DNA of 64,000 nucleotides from Marinilabiliaceae bacterium (GTDB lineage Bacteria > Bacteroidota > Bacteroidia > Bacteroidales > Marinilabiliaceae), in the NCBI GenBank assembly GCA_021443545.1, contig JABUTU010000037.1, forward strand, positions 1 to 64,000. The letters are read 5' to 3'. Positions 52,927 through 62,161 of this stretch are shown here, piece after piece (within the stretch, counting starts at the first letter, position 1; every line of letters begins with the position of its first letter). The notes under the pieces were generated by a model. It did no database searches. It saw only the letters and a program-made list of their open reading frames with translations, and was not told the origin of the DNA. The position numbers and the translations under genes were made by a program.

Positions 52927-54330
52927 ATGAACTCAGAATTAACCGAAAAAGAGAGCGCTGGTTTTTACAAACTTAATTGGTTACAGCGTATTGGTTTTGG
53001 TTCAGGAGACTTGGCTCAGAACCTTATCTATCAGACAATCTGCATGTATCTCCTGTTTTTTTATACCGATGTGTATGGACTTGGAGCGGGAGCTGCAGCT
53101 ACAATGTTTCTGATAGTACGTTTTGTAGATGTATTATGGGATCCTTTGGTGGGTGCGTTTGTTGATAAGCACACACCGCGACTTGGAAAGTATCGTTCAT
53201 ATCTTGTCTTGGGTGGTATTCCATTGACTGGTCTTGCCATATTGTGCTTTTGGAATGGCTTTGCACCATCTCTGATTTATGCCTATGTGACCTATGTGGG
53301 TATGTCGATGCTCTACACATTAATCAATGTTCCTTATGGTGCTTTGAACTCATCTCTGACACGTGACACTAACGAGATTACGATTCTCACATCAGTGCGT
53401 ATGTTCATGGCGAACTGCGGTGGTCTGGCTGTATCAGCAGGCGTTCCTCTCCTTGTAGGTATTCTGGCTAAGGTTGACGAATTGCCATACGAGACGGCAC
53501 TCTTCATGGGTCTTGGCTCCCTTCCAGCATTCATCTTCATGCCATTGGTTCCAGCAATCAAGCGTGCTGTAGGTAAAAAGAATATGTTCTATATCTTCTT
53601 GTCGGTTGCTATCATTGGTATGGCAATGCTCTACGTGATAAGCAAGACTATGAATATGAACGAGAATATGCCTCTTATCTACTTAGCGCAGTTTATTAAA
53701 TCGACAGGTGTCATTGTTGCAACTGGCTATATGTGGGCACTTGTTCCAGAGGTCATTTCGTATGGTGAGTGGAAAACAGGTAAGCGTATCTCAGGTATCG
53801 TAAATGCTCTTACTGGAATCTTCTTCAAAGCTGGTATGGCGCTTGGCGGTGCTGTTCCTGGTTTTGTTCTCTGGTTGACAGATTATACACCTGCACAGGA
53901 TGCTCAGAGTTTCCCAACCGACTCTAATGCTTGGTTTACAACAATGCTCATATATGCACTGACGGGTTTGGCTCTTTTGATATTCTGCTTCTCTCAATGT
54001 AGAGAACGTGTTGTTATGGATGAGAAGGAGACGGCTAACGTTAAGGTATCTGACCTCCTGACTGAGTTTTTCCGCAACCGTCCGCTCCGTGTCCTCTCCC
54101 TCTTCTTCATTACAGCTTTCGCAATGATGAGTGTTGGTAATGCTGCGGGTGCCTATTATATGAATAATATGCAGTCGCTCCCTCCCTTCCAGCAAGAGGG
54201 AATCCTTTGGCTCGTATGCGTGATTCCAGCGATTCTGTTGGCACTTGCAATGTGGATTATCAGCAAGTATGAGCTCGATGATGAGACAATCGATAATATC
54301 AATAAAGAGATTGAGTCGCGTAAGAACTAA
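52927..54330 (+). CDS. GPH family sugar:cation symporter, likely xyloside importer
   Basis: 467 residues with 12 helices. FGSGDLAQNLIYQTI near residue 25, RFVDVLWDPLVGAFVDKHTPRLGKYRSYLVLG (near 66) and NVPYGALNSSLTRDTNE carry the GPH motifs (the Asp-Pro and R-x-G-K-x-R loop). Members include melibiose, lactose and xyloside symporters (XynB/XynP). Its place directly before GH10, GH43 and GH67 genes makes xylo-oligosaccharides or aldouronic acids the likely cargo. Confidence 0.87.
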   Translation: MNSELTEKESAGFYKLNWLQRIGFGSGDLAQNLIYQTICMYLLFFYTDVYGLGAGAAATMFLIVRFVDVLWDPLVGAFVDKHTPRLGKYRSYLVLGGIPLTGLAILCFWNGFAPSLIYAYVTYVGMSMLYTLINVPYGALNSSLTRDTNEITILTSVRMFMANCGGLAVSAGVPLLVGILAKVDELPYETALFMGLGSLPAFIFMPLVPAIKRAVGKKNMFYIFLSVAIIGMAMLYVISKTMNMNENMPLIYLAQFIKSTGVIVATGYMWALVPEVISYGEWKTGKRISGIVNALTGIFFKAGMALGGAVPGFVLWLTDYTPAQDAQSFPTDSNAWFTTMLIYALTGLALLIFCFSQCRERVVMDEKETANVKVSDLLTEFFRNRPLRVLSLFFITAFAMMSVGNAAGAYYMNNMQSLPPFQQEGILWLVCVIPAILLALAMWIISKYELDDETIDNINKEIESRKN

Positions 54331-54357
54331 AGTGTCAGGTGTTTAACCGATTTCAAG

Positions 54358-55476
54358 ATGAAAAAGTTTTCTATCCTTGTAGCTCTGTCTGTTCTTTTCG
54401 TATCTTGCGCAAAGAAGGTTGAAGATGCTCCGCGTACATTGAAAAGCCTCTTCCCCGAGAATATTCTTGTGGGGGTTGCAATCAATCAATGGCACGTGCA
54501 GAAGGGTCTTGCTCTTCAGTGCGATAGCGATATAGCGGCACCACAGGTTGAGGTCGATGCTATCCCAGTACACTTCAATGCTGTCACGGCAGAGAACTGT
54601 ATGAAGAGCGAAGTGTTGAACCCTGCTAAGGGAGTGTTTGACTTTACTCTTGCCGACCAGTTTGTGGAGTACGCTGCAAAGAATGATATGGCAGTCTTCG
54701 GACATTCTCCGATATGGCATTCGCAGCAGGCTCGCTGGTTCTGTTTTGAAGATGATGGGACGACCCTCGTCTCGGCAGATACTCTAAAACAACGCATACA
54801 TGACCACATCTTTGCTGTTATGACACGTTATAAGGGTAAGATAAAGGGTTATGACGTGGTTAACGAGGCACTTGAGGATGATGGTTCATGGCGTAATAGC
54901 CTTATGAATATGATTATGCCCGATGGCGAATGGGTTGATTGGTCATTCCAGTGTGCTCAAGAGGCAGACCCTGATGCTGAACTCTATTACAACGACTATT
55001 CAATGTTTAAAGAGGGTAAGCGTCAGGCTGTATGTGACCTCGTCCGACGTCTTCAGTCGAAGGGAATCCGAATCGATGCTGTCGGACTACAATGCCATTA
55101 TGGAATGGATTTTCCTGAAGTCGAGGAGTTCACTGCCAGTGTCGACTCCTTCATAAATGTTGGGATGCGCGTTCAGTTTACAGAGTTTGATATGTCCATA
55201 TTGCCAAATCCGTATCAGGGTGCAGATGTCGAAACGCGTTTTGAGTATGCTCCTGAGAAAGACCCATTTGTCGATGGTGTGCCAGACGATAAGATGGAGG
55301 AGTGGAAGGCTCGTATGCGTCAGTTCTTGGATGTAATCATAGCGCGTGCTGATAAGACTAACCGCATAACATTCTGGGGTGTATCTGACAGTACTTCGTG
55401 GAAAAACGATTTTCCTATTCAGGGTCGAAAGGATTATCCGCTGCCTATTGACAGGCAAGGAAACCTGAAATTTTAA
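54358..55476 (+). CDS. GH10 endo-1,4-beta-xylanase lipoprotein
   Basis: 372 residues. A lipoprotein signal with lipobox FVSC places Cys17 at the start of the mature chain; it is probably outer-membrane anchored. The GH10 barrel has HFNAVTAENCMKSE (73-85), GHSPIWHSQ, DVVNEAL with acid/base Glu170, and QFTEFDMS with nucleophile Glu276, followed by FWGVSDSTSW. It hydrolyses internal xylan bonds by a retaining mechanism. No carbohydrate-binding module is inserted. The gene follows the symporter by 27 bases. Confidence 0.96.
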   Translation: MKKFSILVALSVLFVSCAKKVEDAPRTLKSLFPENILVGVAINQWHVQKGLALQCDSDIAAPQVEVDAIPVHFNAVTAENCMKSEVLNPAKGVFDFTLADQFVEYAAKNDMAVFGHSPIWHSQQARWFCFEDDGTTLVSADTLKQRIHDHIFAVMTRYKGKIKGYDVVNEALEDDGSWRNSLMNMIMPDGEWVDWSFQCAQEADPDAELYYNDYSMFKEGKRQAVCDLVRRLQSKGIRIDAVGLQCHYGMDFPEVEEFTASVDSFINVGMRVQFTEFDMSILPNPYQGADVETRFEYAPEKDPFVDGVPDDKMEEWKARMRQFLDVIIARADKTNRITFWGVSDSTSWKNDFPIQGRKDYPLPIDRQGNLKF

Positions 55477-55539
55477 TAGATAGTATTAATTTGAGCTGTG
55501 AGGGGGGTATTCTCCCCAACAGTCTATAAAAATATCATT

Positions 55540-56517
55540 ATGACAAAGAAGAGATATCTTATACCTGAGGATTTCCATGCAGATCCTTCGGTTCACATTT
55601 TTAACGGAAAGATTCATATCTATCCATCACACGATTGGGATAATGCCGATTCAGAGAATGATAATGGCGACCAGTACGATATGAAGGATTACCACTGTTT
55701 TACAATCGATGGAGATCCTATGACGGGTAAGGTGATAGACCATGGTGTTATACTAAGTGTTGAAGATATTCCATGGGCGGGTCGTCAGCTTTGGGATTGC
55801 GACATCCAGGAGCGTGATGGCAAGTATTACCTCTATTTCCCTCTCAAAGACCGCAACGATATATTCCGTATGGGAGTGGCAATAGCCGACAAGCCAACAG
55901 GCCCATTCAAGTGTATGCCTTATCCTATACATGGCTCGTACTCAATTGACTACGCTTGTCTTAAGGACGATAAAGATGGTGAATACTATATGTATTTCGG
56001 AGGCATCTGGGGCGGTCAGCTTCAGCGATATGTTGACAACAAGGCAGTGGAAGCTCCTTATCTACCACAAGGCAAGGAGAAGGCTATATCACCTCGTGTT
56101 GTCAAGATGAACAAGGATATGGTAAGTTTTGCAGAGGAGCCAAAGGCCATTAAGATAGTAGATGAGAAAGGCGAAGAGCTTACGGCCGAGAATCCATATC
56201 GCTTCTTCGAAGCCTCTTGGATGCATAAGTATAAGGGAAAGTATTATTTCTCGTATTCAACAGGTGATACGCACATGATATGTTATGCGGTGGGTGATAA
56301 TCCTTATGGACCATTCACATATCAGGGTGTAGTTCTGACACCAGTGGCTGTCGGTTGGACTACTCACCATTGCATTGTCGAGTGGGAGGGTAAGTGGTAT
56401 CTCTTCCATCATGATTCTGTCCCTTCAGGTAAGTCATGGTTACGTTCGCTGAAAGTGTGCGAGCTCGAATATGACGAGAATGGCAAAATCAAGACCATCG
56501 AGGGAGCAGATAAGTGA
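55540..56517 (+). CDS. GH43 family beta-xylosidase/arabinofuranosidase, cytoplasmic
   Basis: 325 residues from the ATG at 55540 (MTKKRYLIPEDF); a GTG at 55498 is less likely because a GGGG/CCCC hairpin and unconserved residues lie there. There is no signal peptide, so it is cytoplasmic. The five-bladed propeller has catalytic base Asp in ADPSVHIF, the pKa-modulating Asp in SIDYACLKD, and acid Glu in FFEASWMHK. It releases xylose or arabinose from oligosaccharides imported by the symporter. The exact specificity is not determined. Confidence 0.92.
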   Translation: MTKKRYLIPEDFHADPSVHIFNGKIHIYPSHDWDNADSENDNGDQYDMKDYHCFTIDGDPMTGKVIDHGVILSVEDIPWAGRQLWDCDIQERDGKYYLYFPLKDRNDIFRMGVAIADKPTGPFKCMPYPIHGSYSIDYACLKDDKDGEYYMYFGGIWGGQLQRYVDNKAVEAPYLPQGKEKAISPRVVKMNKDMVSFAEEPKAIKIVDEKGEELTAENPYRFFEASWMHKYKGKYYFSYSTGDTHMICYAVGDNPYGPFTYQGVVLTPVAVGWTTHHCIVEWEGKWYLFHHDSVPSGKSWLRSLKVCELEYDENGKIKTIEGADK

Positions 56518-56525
56518 AAAATCGC

Positions 56526-56533
56526 TATATTTG
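56526..56533 (+). promoter_or_regulatory. -7 box of ilvE
   Basis: TATATTTG is an exact match 28 bases upstream of the ilvE ATG. No clear TTG. It allows ilvE to be expressed apart from the xylan genes. Confidence 0.45.
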
Positions 56534-56561
56534 CGTCTTGAAGATTTAATCGAAAAACCTT

Positions 56562-57584
56562 ATGGATAACGCAATCGATTGGAGTAGCCTTGGTTTTCAA
56601 TATATGAAAACTGACTACAATGTACGTTGTTATTATCGCAACGGACAATGGGGCGAAATAGAAGTAAGTTCGTCTGACATTATCAACTTGCACATGGCAG
56701 CAACATCTCTGCACTACGGACAGGAGGCATTTGAAGGACTCAAAGCCTTTCGTGGTAAGGATGGCAAAATACGAGTCTTCCGTATGGAGGAGAATGCAAA
56801 GCGTCTTCAGAAGACTTCCGATGGTATAATGCTCGCAAAGCTTCCTATTGATAAGTTTTGTGAAGCAGTGAAGAAGGTCGTTAAACTGAACGAGCGTTTT
56901 GTGCCACCTTACGAGTCGGGATGCTCTTTGTACATACGTCCTCTGCTGATTGGTACAGGTGCAAGAATCGGTGTCGGTCCATCTGACGAATATCTCTTTA
57001 TGATTTTCGTTGCCCCAGTAGGACCATATTTCAAGGATGGTTTCAAGGCTACCCCAGTTGTAATTCTCCGTCAGTATGATCGTGCTGCTCCTCTCGGAAC
57101 AGGAACATTCAAGGTTGGTGGTAACTACGCCGCCAGTCTTGTCCCAGGTGCTAAAGGTCATCAGATGGGCTATTCAGCTGTTCTCTATCTCGACGCAAAG
57201 GAGAAGAAGTATGTCGACGAGTGTGGTCCGGCCAACTTCTTTGGTATCAAGAATAACACGTACGTGACACCAAAGTCGACCTCTATCCTTCCGTCAATTA
57301 CCAACATGAGTCTTCAACAGCTTGCAAAGGATTTCGGTATGACTGTTGAGCAACGTCAGATACCAGAAGAAGAACTTGCAACATTTGAGGAGGCTGGTGA
57401 GTGTGGAACGGCAGCTGTTGTCAGTCCTATCTCTAAGGTTGACGATGCCGATCTCAATAAGACATATGAGTATTCAAAGGACGGTAAGCCTGGACCTATA
57501 TGTACTAAGTTCTACAATACACTTCGTGGAATACAGTATGGCGATATAGAGGATACTCATGGCTGGGTAACAATAATTGATTAA
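56562..57584 (+). CDS. ilvE: branched-chain amino acid aminotransferase
   Basis: 340 residues, class IV PLP fold. The PLP-binding Lys184 is in GTFKVGGNYA; HYGQEAFEGLKAFR and YIRPLLIGTGARIG-type blocks (YIRPLLIGTG) are typical; EAGECGTAAVVSPISK is the cofactor-phosphate loop. It transfers the amino group to make Leu, Ile and Val. It separates GH43 from GH67, has its own -7 box and a terminator at 57619, and its presence inside the xylan set looks like an insertion rather than functional coupling. Confidence 0.95.
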   Translation: MDNAIDWSSLGFQYMKTDYNVRCYYRNGQWGEIEVSSSDIINLHMAATSLHYGQEAFEGLKAFRGKDGKIRVFRMEENAKRLQKTSDGIMLAKLPIDKFCEAVKKVVKLNERFVPPYESGCSLYIRPLLIGTGARIGVGPSDEYLFMIFVAPVGPYFKDGFKATPVVILRQYDRAAPLGTGTFKVGGNYAASLVPGAKGHQMGYSAVLYLDAKEKKYVDECGPANFFGIKNNTYVTPKSTSILPSITNMSLQQLAKDFGMTVEQRQIPEEELATFEEAGECGTAAVVSPISKVDDADLNKTYEYSKDGKPGPICTKFYNTLRGIQYGDIEDTHGWVTIID

Positions 57585-57618
57585 TAATATCCGCAATTTT
57601 TCATACGAAAAGAGTCGT

Positions 57619-57670
57619 ACGCCTTGCAGATTGGAATCATATAACTTCACAACTGCATGGCGTTTTTTTT
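57619..57670 (+). terminator. intrinsic terminator of ilvE
   Basis: ACGCC-T-TGCAG (57619-57629) pairs with CTGCA-T-GGCGT (57653-57663) with one T-T mismatch, followed by seven more T. It is 22 bases before the GH67 ATG. Confidence 0.8.
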
Positions 57671-57677
57671 GTTCGAA

Positions 57678-57685
57678 CAATTTTG
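57678..57685 (+). promoter_or_regulatory. -7 box placed directly before the GH67 gene
   Basis: CAATTTTG (seven of eight matches) ends six bases before the ATG at 57692, right after the ilvE terminator, so GH67 would have an almost leaderless transcript. Confidence 0.4.
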
Positions 57686-57691
57686 TACATA

Positions 57692-59749
57692 ATGAATAGT
57701 TTCAGAAAAAGACTACCAATTGTAGTTCTCATCTCCTTAGGTGTTGTCTCCTGCACAACGAGGATTAATACTCAGGTTCCTCTATGGATGATGCACGAGA
57801 ACCCAACAGCCTTTGAGATAGAGATTGATTGTGCTGATACATGTCAGACGCTTCATGTCGCAGTGCGCGAGATGACAAATATCCAGTGCGCAAAGGTGAT
57901 AGAGGCAACTGTATCGCCCGATGGCGGACTTCAGCGTGACGCATATAGTCTAAAGTGGTCGGACAATCATGAAAAACTCTTCATCGAGTCATCGACGACA
58001 ACAGGTATTCTCTACGCTACTTATGCCATAAAGCGTATGGAGCGTCTTGGCGAAACTATTAATAATATGACATCATCACCAGCCTACCAGCTGAGAATGC
58101 TCAACCATTGGGATAATCTGGATGGGAGCGTCGAACGAGGTTATGCTGGCAGTTCTTTGTGGAAGTGGGATGAATTGCCAAGTATCATCTCGCCCCGTTA
58201 TGCCGTCTATGCGACTGCGTGCGCTAACATCGGCATAAATGCTACGGTACTTAACAATGTCAATGCCTCTCCCGAGATCCTGACTCATGAGTATCTGCAG
58301 AAGATAAAAGTGCTCGCTGATATCTTCAGAGTGTATGGTATCAAGGTATTCTTAAGTGTCAACTTTGCTTCACCTATGAAATTAGGAGGCTGCGAAGACG
58401 CGGATCCGCTACGTCCAGAAGTCCAGAAGTGGTGGAATGAAAAGGCAAATGAGATATATGAGCTTATCCCTGACTTTGGAGGTTTTCTTGCAAAAGCAAA
58501 TAGCGAAGGACAGCCTGGTCCTCTTGACTATGGTCGCTCTCATGCCGACGGAGCTAATATGCTTGCCAAGGCATTGCAGCCTCATGGTGGTATCGTTATG
58601 TGGCGTGCCTTCGTCTACTCTCCGTCGGATGCGGACCGAGCAAAGCAGGCTTATATAGAGTTTGAACCCTACGATGGTAAATTCGCTGATAATGTCATAA
58701 TTCAGATAAAGAATGGACCCGTTGACTTCCAGCCTCGCGAGCCTTTCAGTCCGCTCTTCGGTGCGTTAGACAGCACGCAGATGATGGCTGAACTACAGAT
58801 AACACAAGAGTATACGGGTCACGCCAATCATCTCTGTTATTTAGCTCCGATGTGGACGGAGTGTCTGAATGCCGATACCTTCCGGGATGGCGAAGGGTCT
58901 ACTATAGCGGAGTTGACATCGAGACGACAGCCGATTACCGCCATAGCAGGAGTTAGTAATATAGGAGATAGTGTCGTTTGGTGTGCAAACCCCATGGCAC
59001 AGATTAACTGGTATGCCTTCGGACGCTTGGCATGGGACCCTACGTTGTCATCTCGTAAGATAGCGGAGGAGTGGACTGGCTTGTCGTTCCCAGAGCTTCC
59101 CTCTGCTCAGCGCGATACAATGGTAAATATGCTATGTGAATCGCATGAGACAGTGGTGGACTATATGATGCCTCTTGGACTTCACCATCTCTTTGCATGG
59201 GGACACCATTATGGTCCCGAGCCATGGTGTGCCATTGAAGGAGCTCGTCCCGACTGGCTTCCAAGTTATTATCATAGGGCAGACGAGAAAGGACTTGGCT
59301 TCGACAGATCACCTTCTGGCAGTGCAGGCTGTTATCAGTATAATGAGCCACTTGGTAGTATTTACGCAGATATTAAGAGTTGTCCCGACGAATTGCTACT
59401 ATGGTTTCATCACGCTTCGTGGAACCATAAGATGCACAGTGGAAGAACCTTGTGGGAAGAGCTCTGTTTTCGTTATTCAAGAGGTATGCGAAACGCACAG
59501 CATCAGCTATCTATCTGGGAGGAGATGCGACCATATATAAATAATCAGGAGATGTGGTTGGATGTCTATCATCGTCTGAGCATTCAGGCGAACGATGCGC
59601 AATGGTGGCACGATGCGTGTCTGCTTTACTTCCAGGAGTTCAGTAAGATGCCGATTCCCGAAGGAACCACGTTTAGTCTGGAAGAGATGAAACGATTCCG
59701 CCTTAATATCAATAACTACCAGTCTGCACCTCACGGTTTTCTTAAATAG
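57692..59749 (+). CDS. GH67 alpha-glucuronidase lipoprotein
   Basis: 685 residues from the ATG at 57692 (MNSFRKRLPI); a TTG three codons earlier is within the promoter. A lipoprotein signal with lipobox VVSC precedes the mature part. An N-terminal beta domain (about 30-130) leads into a TIM barrel with LRMLNHWDNLDGSVERGYAG, GINATVLNNVN, DFGGFLAKANSEGQPGP, and YLAPMWTEC, the motifs of GH67. It removes 4-O-methyl-glucuronic acid from the non-reducing end of xylo-oligosaccharides. With the GH10 and GH43 enzymes it completes glucuronoxylan processing. Confidence 0.95.
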   Translation: MNSFRKRLPIVVLISLGVVSCTTRINTQVPLWMMHENPTAFEIEIDCADTCQTLHVAVREMTNIQCAKVIEATVSPDGGLQRDAYSLKWSDNHEKLFIESSTTTGILYATYAIKRMERLGETINNMTSSPAYQLRMLNHWDNLDGSVERGYAGSSLWKWDELPSIISPRYAVYATACANIGINATVLNNVNASPEILTHEYLQKIKVLADIFRVYGIKVFLSVNFASPMKLGGCEDADPLRPEVQKWWNEKANEIYELIPDFGGFLAKANSEGQPGPLDYGRSHADGANMLAKALQPHGGIVMWRAFVYSPSDADRAKQAYIEFEPYDGKFADNVIIQIKNGPVDFQPREPFSPLFGALDSTQMMAELQITQEYTGHANHLCYLAPMWTECLNADTFRDGEGSTIAELTSRRQPITAIAGVSNIGDSVVWCANPMAQINWYAFGRLAWDPTLSSRKIAEEWTGLSFPELPSAQRDTMVNMLCESHETVVDYMMPLGLHHLFAWGHHYGPEPWCAIEGARPDWLPSYYHRADEKGLGFDRSPSGSAGCYQYNEPLGSIYADIKSCPDELLLWFHHASWNHKMHSGRTLWEELCFRYSRGMRNAQHQLSIWEEMRPYINNQEMWLDVYHRLSIQANDAQWWHDACLLYFQEFSKMPIPEGTTFSLEEMKRFRLNINNYQSAPHGFLK

Positions 59750-59759
59750 TATTTTTCTT

Positions 59760-59789
59760 TTGTCATTATTGACAAAAATGATACCTTTG
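59760..59789 (+). promoter_or_regulatory. promoter of tRNA-Arg(CCT)
   Basis: TTG (59760-59762), a 19-base spacer and an exact TACCTTTG (59782-59789), 20 bases before the tRNA. Confidence 0.85.
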
Positions 59790-59809
59790 CAATCGATAAC
59801 GAGAGGTAT

Positions 59810-59881
59810 GGCCTTATAGTTCAAGGGATAGAACGAGAGTTTCCTAAACTCTAGATTCGAGTTCGAGTCTCGGTGGGGCTA
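59810..59881 (+). tRNA. tRNA-Arg, anticodon CCT
   Basis: 72 bases. Acceptor GGCCTTA/TGGGGCT with three G-U pairs including G1-U72, D-arm GTTC/GAAC, anticodon stem AGAGT/ACTCT around TTCCTAA, variable loop of four, T-arm TCGAG-TTCGAGT-CTCGG. CCA is not encoded. It reads AGG. No terminator separates it from cvpA, so they may be co-transcribed. Confidence 0.92.
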
Positions 59882-59896
59882 CTAAAATTTAGAATT

Positions 59897-60442
59897 ATGA
59901 ATATGACTGCTTTTGATGTCGCAATATTAATATTGTTGGTCATTTCATTCATTTATGGTATGCGTCGAGGCTTAATTATGGAGCTGTCGACGTTGTTGGG
60001 TGTATTAGTCGGAATATGGGGGGCTACTCACTTCTCCTATATTGTTCAGGATTATATCTCTTCGAGGTTTGATTTTCAGTACTCTGGCATAATAGCTTTT
60101 GCATTAACAGTCATCATAATAGCTATTATCGTTCATTTTTTAGCTACGTGGATTAGCAAAATGCTGAAAGCAACATTCTTGAGTTCTGTCAATGGGTTGT
60201 TAGGAGGATTGTTCAGTTCTCTGAAGGCATTGTTCCTCGTCAGTTGTCTGCTTTATGTATGTACCAAGTATGCAGGGGATGAGGTTTTTCTCTCTTATGC
60301 CAATCAGGAGAAATCGTATTCATATAAGCCTGTAGTTAGTATGGCACAATTTATCATTGATATCGTCGACATTCCATCCAAGGAGGATGTGATGAAGGTA
60401 GTAACCGACGTAGAGGCTGAGATAAAGCAGATAAACTTGTAG
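59897..60442 (+). CDS. cvpA: CvpA family membrane protein
   Basis: 181 residues from the ATG at 59897 (MNMTAFDVAILI); a GTG frame start at 59873 lies inside the tRNA. Four membrane helices with FIYGMRRGLIMELSTLLGVLVGIW (24 residues, about 22-45) as the family mark. CvpA was named for colicin V production, but its general role is in the cell envelope and is not settled. It is followed by the UpxY-like gene (2 bases between). Confidence 0.9.
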   Translation: MNMTAFDVAILILLVISFIYGMRRGLIMELSTLLGVLVGIWGATHFSYIVQDYISSRFDFQYSGIIAFALTVIIIAIIVHFLATWISKMLKATFLSSVNGLLGGLFSSLKALFLVSCLLYVCTKYAGDEVFLSYANQEKSYSYKPVVSMAQFIIDIVDIPSKEDVMKVVTDVEAEIKQINL

Positions 60443-60444
60443 GT

Positions 60445-60996
60445 ATGCCGGTAGCAAAAGAGGTGTCAGAGTGCAAGTGGTATGTGATGCGCACAAATTC
60501 GGCAGCTGCAAACCGCATACGAGATGAGTTAGAGGTACAGGGCTATGAGTATTTTCAGGCACAAAGGCAGGTAGTCAAGGTAGTCAAGGGTCAGAAGAAA
60601 AAGGTGACGGAGTATTTTATGAAGGATTTCTTCTTCATACACTCAACAAAAGAGTCGCTGGTAGAGTTTCAAAGGTTTGCGCCATCGCGCATCAATTTCT
60701 ACTTCAATATTTGTGAGCATAAGCATAACGATTGTGTCGTCATTCCTGATAAGCAGATGGAGGACTTCATACGCGTTGCACAGTCGTACGATGCCAACCC
60801 GACGGTTATAACGCTCGAGGAGGCTAATCTGCGTAAGGGCGACAGAATACGCATTGTTGGAGGTAATCTCGATGGGGTTGAGGGCCGTTTCGTGCAATTG
60901 ACTCGTGGTCAGAAGAGAAAGCTGATTGTTGTCCTTGACGGCATCATGGCCATAACCGCCCAGGTGGATGCTGAGATGGTTGAGAAAATAGAATGA
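60445..60996 (+). CDS. NusG-family transcription antiterminator, UpxY-like
   Basis: 183 residues. WYVMRTNSAAANRIRDEL near residue 12 begins the NGN domain; the last 55 residues (ANLRKGDRIRIVGGNLDGVEGRFVQL) are a KOW domain. Bacteroides UpxY proteins bind RNA polymerase and keep it from terminating in long leaders of capsule operons, and normally each lies first in its operon. Here it is last after cvpA and faces a leftward glycosyltransferase cluster 61 bases away. It could act on that or another capsule operon; the target is unknown. Confidence 0.85.
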   Translation: MPVAKEVSECKWYVMRTNSAAANRIRDELEVQGYEYFQAQRQVVKVVKGQKKKVTEYFMKDFFFIHSTKESLVEFQRFAPSRINFYFNICEHKHNDCVVIPDKQMEDFIRVAQSYDANPTVITLEEANLRKGDRIRIVGGNLDGVEGRFVQLTRGQKRKLIVVLDGIMAITAQVDAEMVEKIE

Positions 60997-60997
60997 A

Positions 60998-61025
60998 GGG
61001 CATCATAACTCAAGTTATGATGCCC
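60998..61025. terminator. hairpin between convergent UpxY-like and GT4 genes
   Basis: GGGCATCATAAC (60998-61009) and GTTATGATGCCC (61014-61025) are exact complements around TCAA. The rightward side lacks a T-run and the leftward side is T-rich but interrupted, so it may act as a weak bidirectional terminator. It starts one base after the UpxY-like stop. Confidence 0.7.
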
Positions 61026-61057
61026 CTCTGCTTATATTATATTTACTTCCTCTGAAC

Positions 61058-62161
61058 CTATTCGGTCAGCAGTTGCTGGTACATTTCAAGGTATTGTTCT
61101 GCAATGTTATGGGCGGAGTATTTCTTCTCCACAAGCTGACGACCATTTCGTCCCATAGTTTCAAGATCCTCCTCGCTGAGAGACAGGAATTGTATGATTG
61201 CATCTTCGAGTGCCCTGACATCACCCTTCGCTATCCACCACCCGCACTTCTGCGTTTCGAGAACCTGCCATGGTGTGCCATCTGTTGTGATGACAGGTGT
61301 ACCAGCAGCAAGCGCCTCGCCTATGACAAGACCGAAATTCTCAGAGTAGGTAGGCAATACAAACAAGTCGGCCTCCTTAAACAGATTCCATTTGGCATCA
61401 CTGAACTCCGCTCCCATAAAGCGAATCATATGCCGCACCTTTAGCTGCGATGCTAAATCCTTCAAATACTCAACGTAGCTCCTGTCGCCATCACCAACAA
61501 TTTCAATGGTGTAATCCGCAAGCCTCTCGCGTATATTGGCCACAGCGTTTATCAGTATGTCGATGCCTTTCTTCGGATGTATGCGGGAAAGAAAGAGAAT
61601 CTTATTCTTCCTTTGCCACAAACTCTTCAGATTGATGGATTTCACATCGATACCATTAGCAATGACATGTATATTATCGTTCCACCCAAGTTTCAGAAGG
61701 TTTTCCTTTTCGCTTTGTGCTGTCGCATGAATCAAATCGACATTCTGGACAGCCCTCTTCTGGAAAAGATGAATAGCCCAAAACTTACGAGTCCAATAGT
61801 GACGTTGGATTATCCAAGGCTCGAGCATACCATGTGGGGTCAGAACAACTTTATACCCCTTATTCTGCGACCATCTCTGAACAAGAGAGATGCAAGGATG
61901 CCAACATCCATTGACATGTACAATATCTGGTTTCACTTCGTCGAGAAGCCTGTTCCAGTCGCGTTTCAAGCCAAAACCGAGTGTATTCCCACTTATATGA
62001 TGAAACTTGATGGTGGGGAGATTTAAATCTGCTATATTACTCGATGTAGCTATGTGAAGGTCAACAATCCTTCCTAACTCCACAGCATTGACCTGAATGG
62101 AGACACCCATACCGCCAGCGGTGGATGTATCTATCGACTGTGAGTAGAAAAGGACTCTCAT
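61058..62161 (-). CDS. family 4 glycosyltransferase
   Basis: 367 residues. GT-B fold: MRVLFYSQSIDTSTAGGMG starts the N-terminal domain; FLSRIHPKKGIDILINA and PTYSENFGLVIGEALAAGTPVI carry the EX7E-type donor site. TPHGMLEPWIIQRHYW near residue 125 is common in Bacteroidota capsule glycosyltransferases. It is the downstream half of an overlapping GT4 pair (ATGA, 4 bases) and likely adds a hexose in polysaccharide assembly. Confidence 0.9.
   Translation of the reverse strand: MRVLFYSQSIDTSTAGGMGVSIQVNAVELGRIVDLHIATSSNIADLNLPTIKFHHISGNTLGFGLKRDWNRLLDEVKPDIVHVNGCWHPCISLVQRWSQNKGYKVVLTPHGMLEPWIIQRHYWTRKFWAIHLFQKRAVQNVDLIHATAQSEKENLLKLGWNDNIHVIANGIDVKSINLKSLWQRKNKILFLSRIHPKKGIDILINAVANIRERLADYTIEIVGDGDRSYVEYLKDLASQLKVRHMIRFMGAEFSDAKWNLFKEADLFVLPTYSENFGLVIGEALAAGTPVITTDGTPWQVLETQKCGWWIAKGDVRALEDAIIQFLSLSEEDLETMGRNGRQLVEKKYSAHNIAEQYLEMYQQLLTE

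Noticed and set aside
59873..59896. Longer cvpA start at GTG
   Set aside because: The bases belong to the 3' part of tRNA-Arg(CCT). The ATG at 59897 begins the conserved membrane helix.
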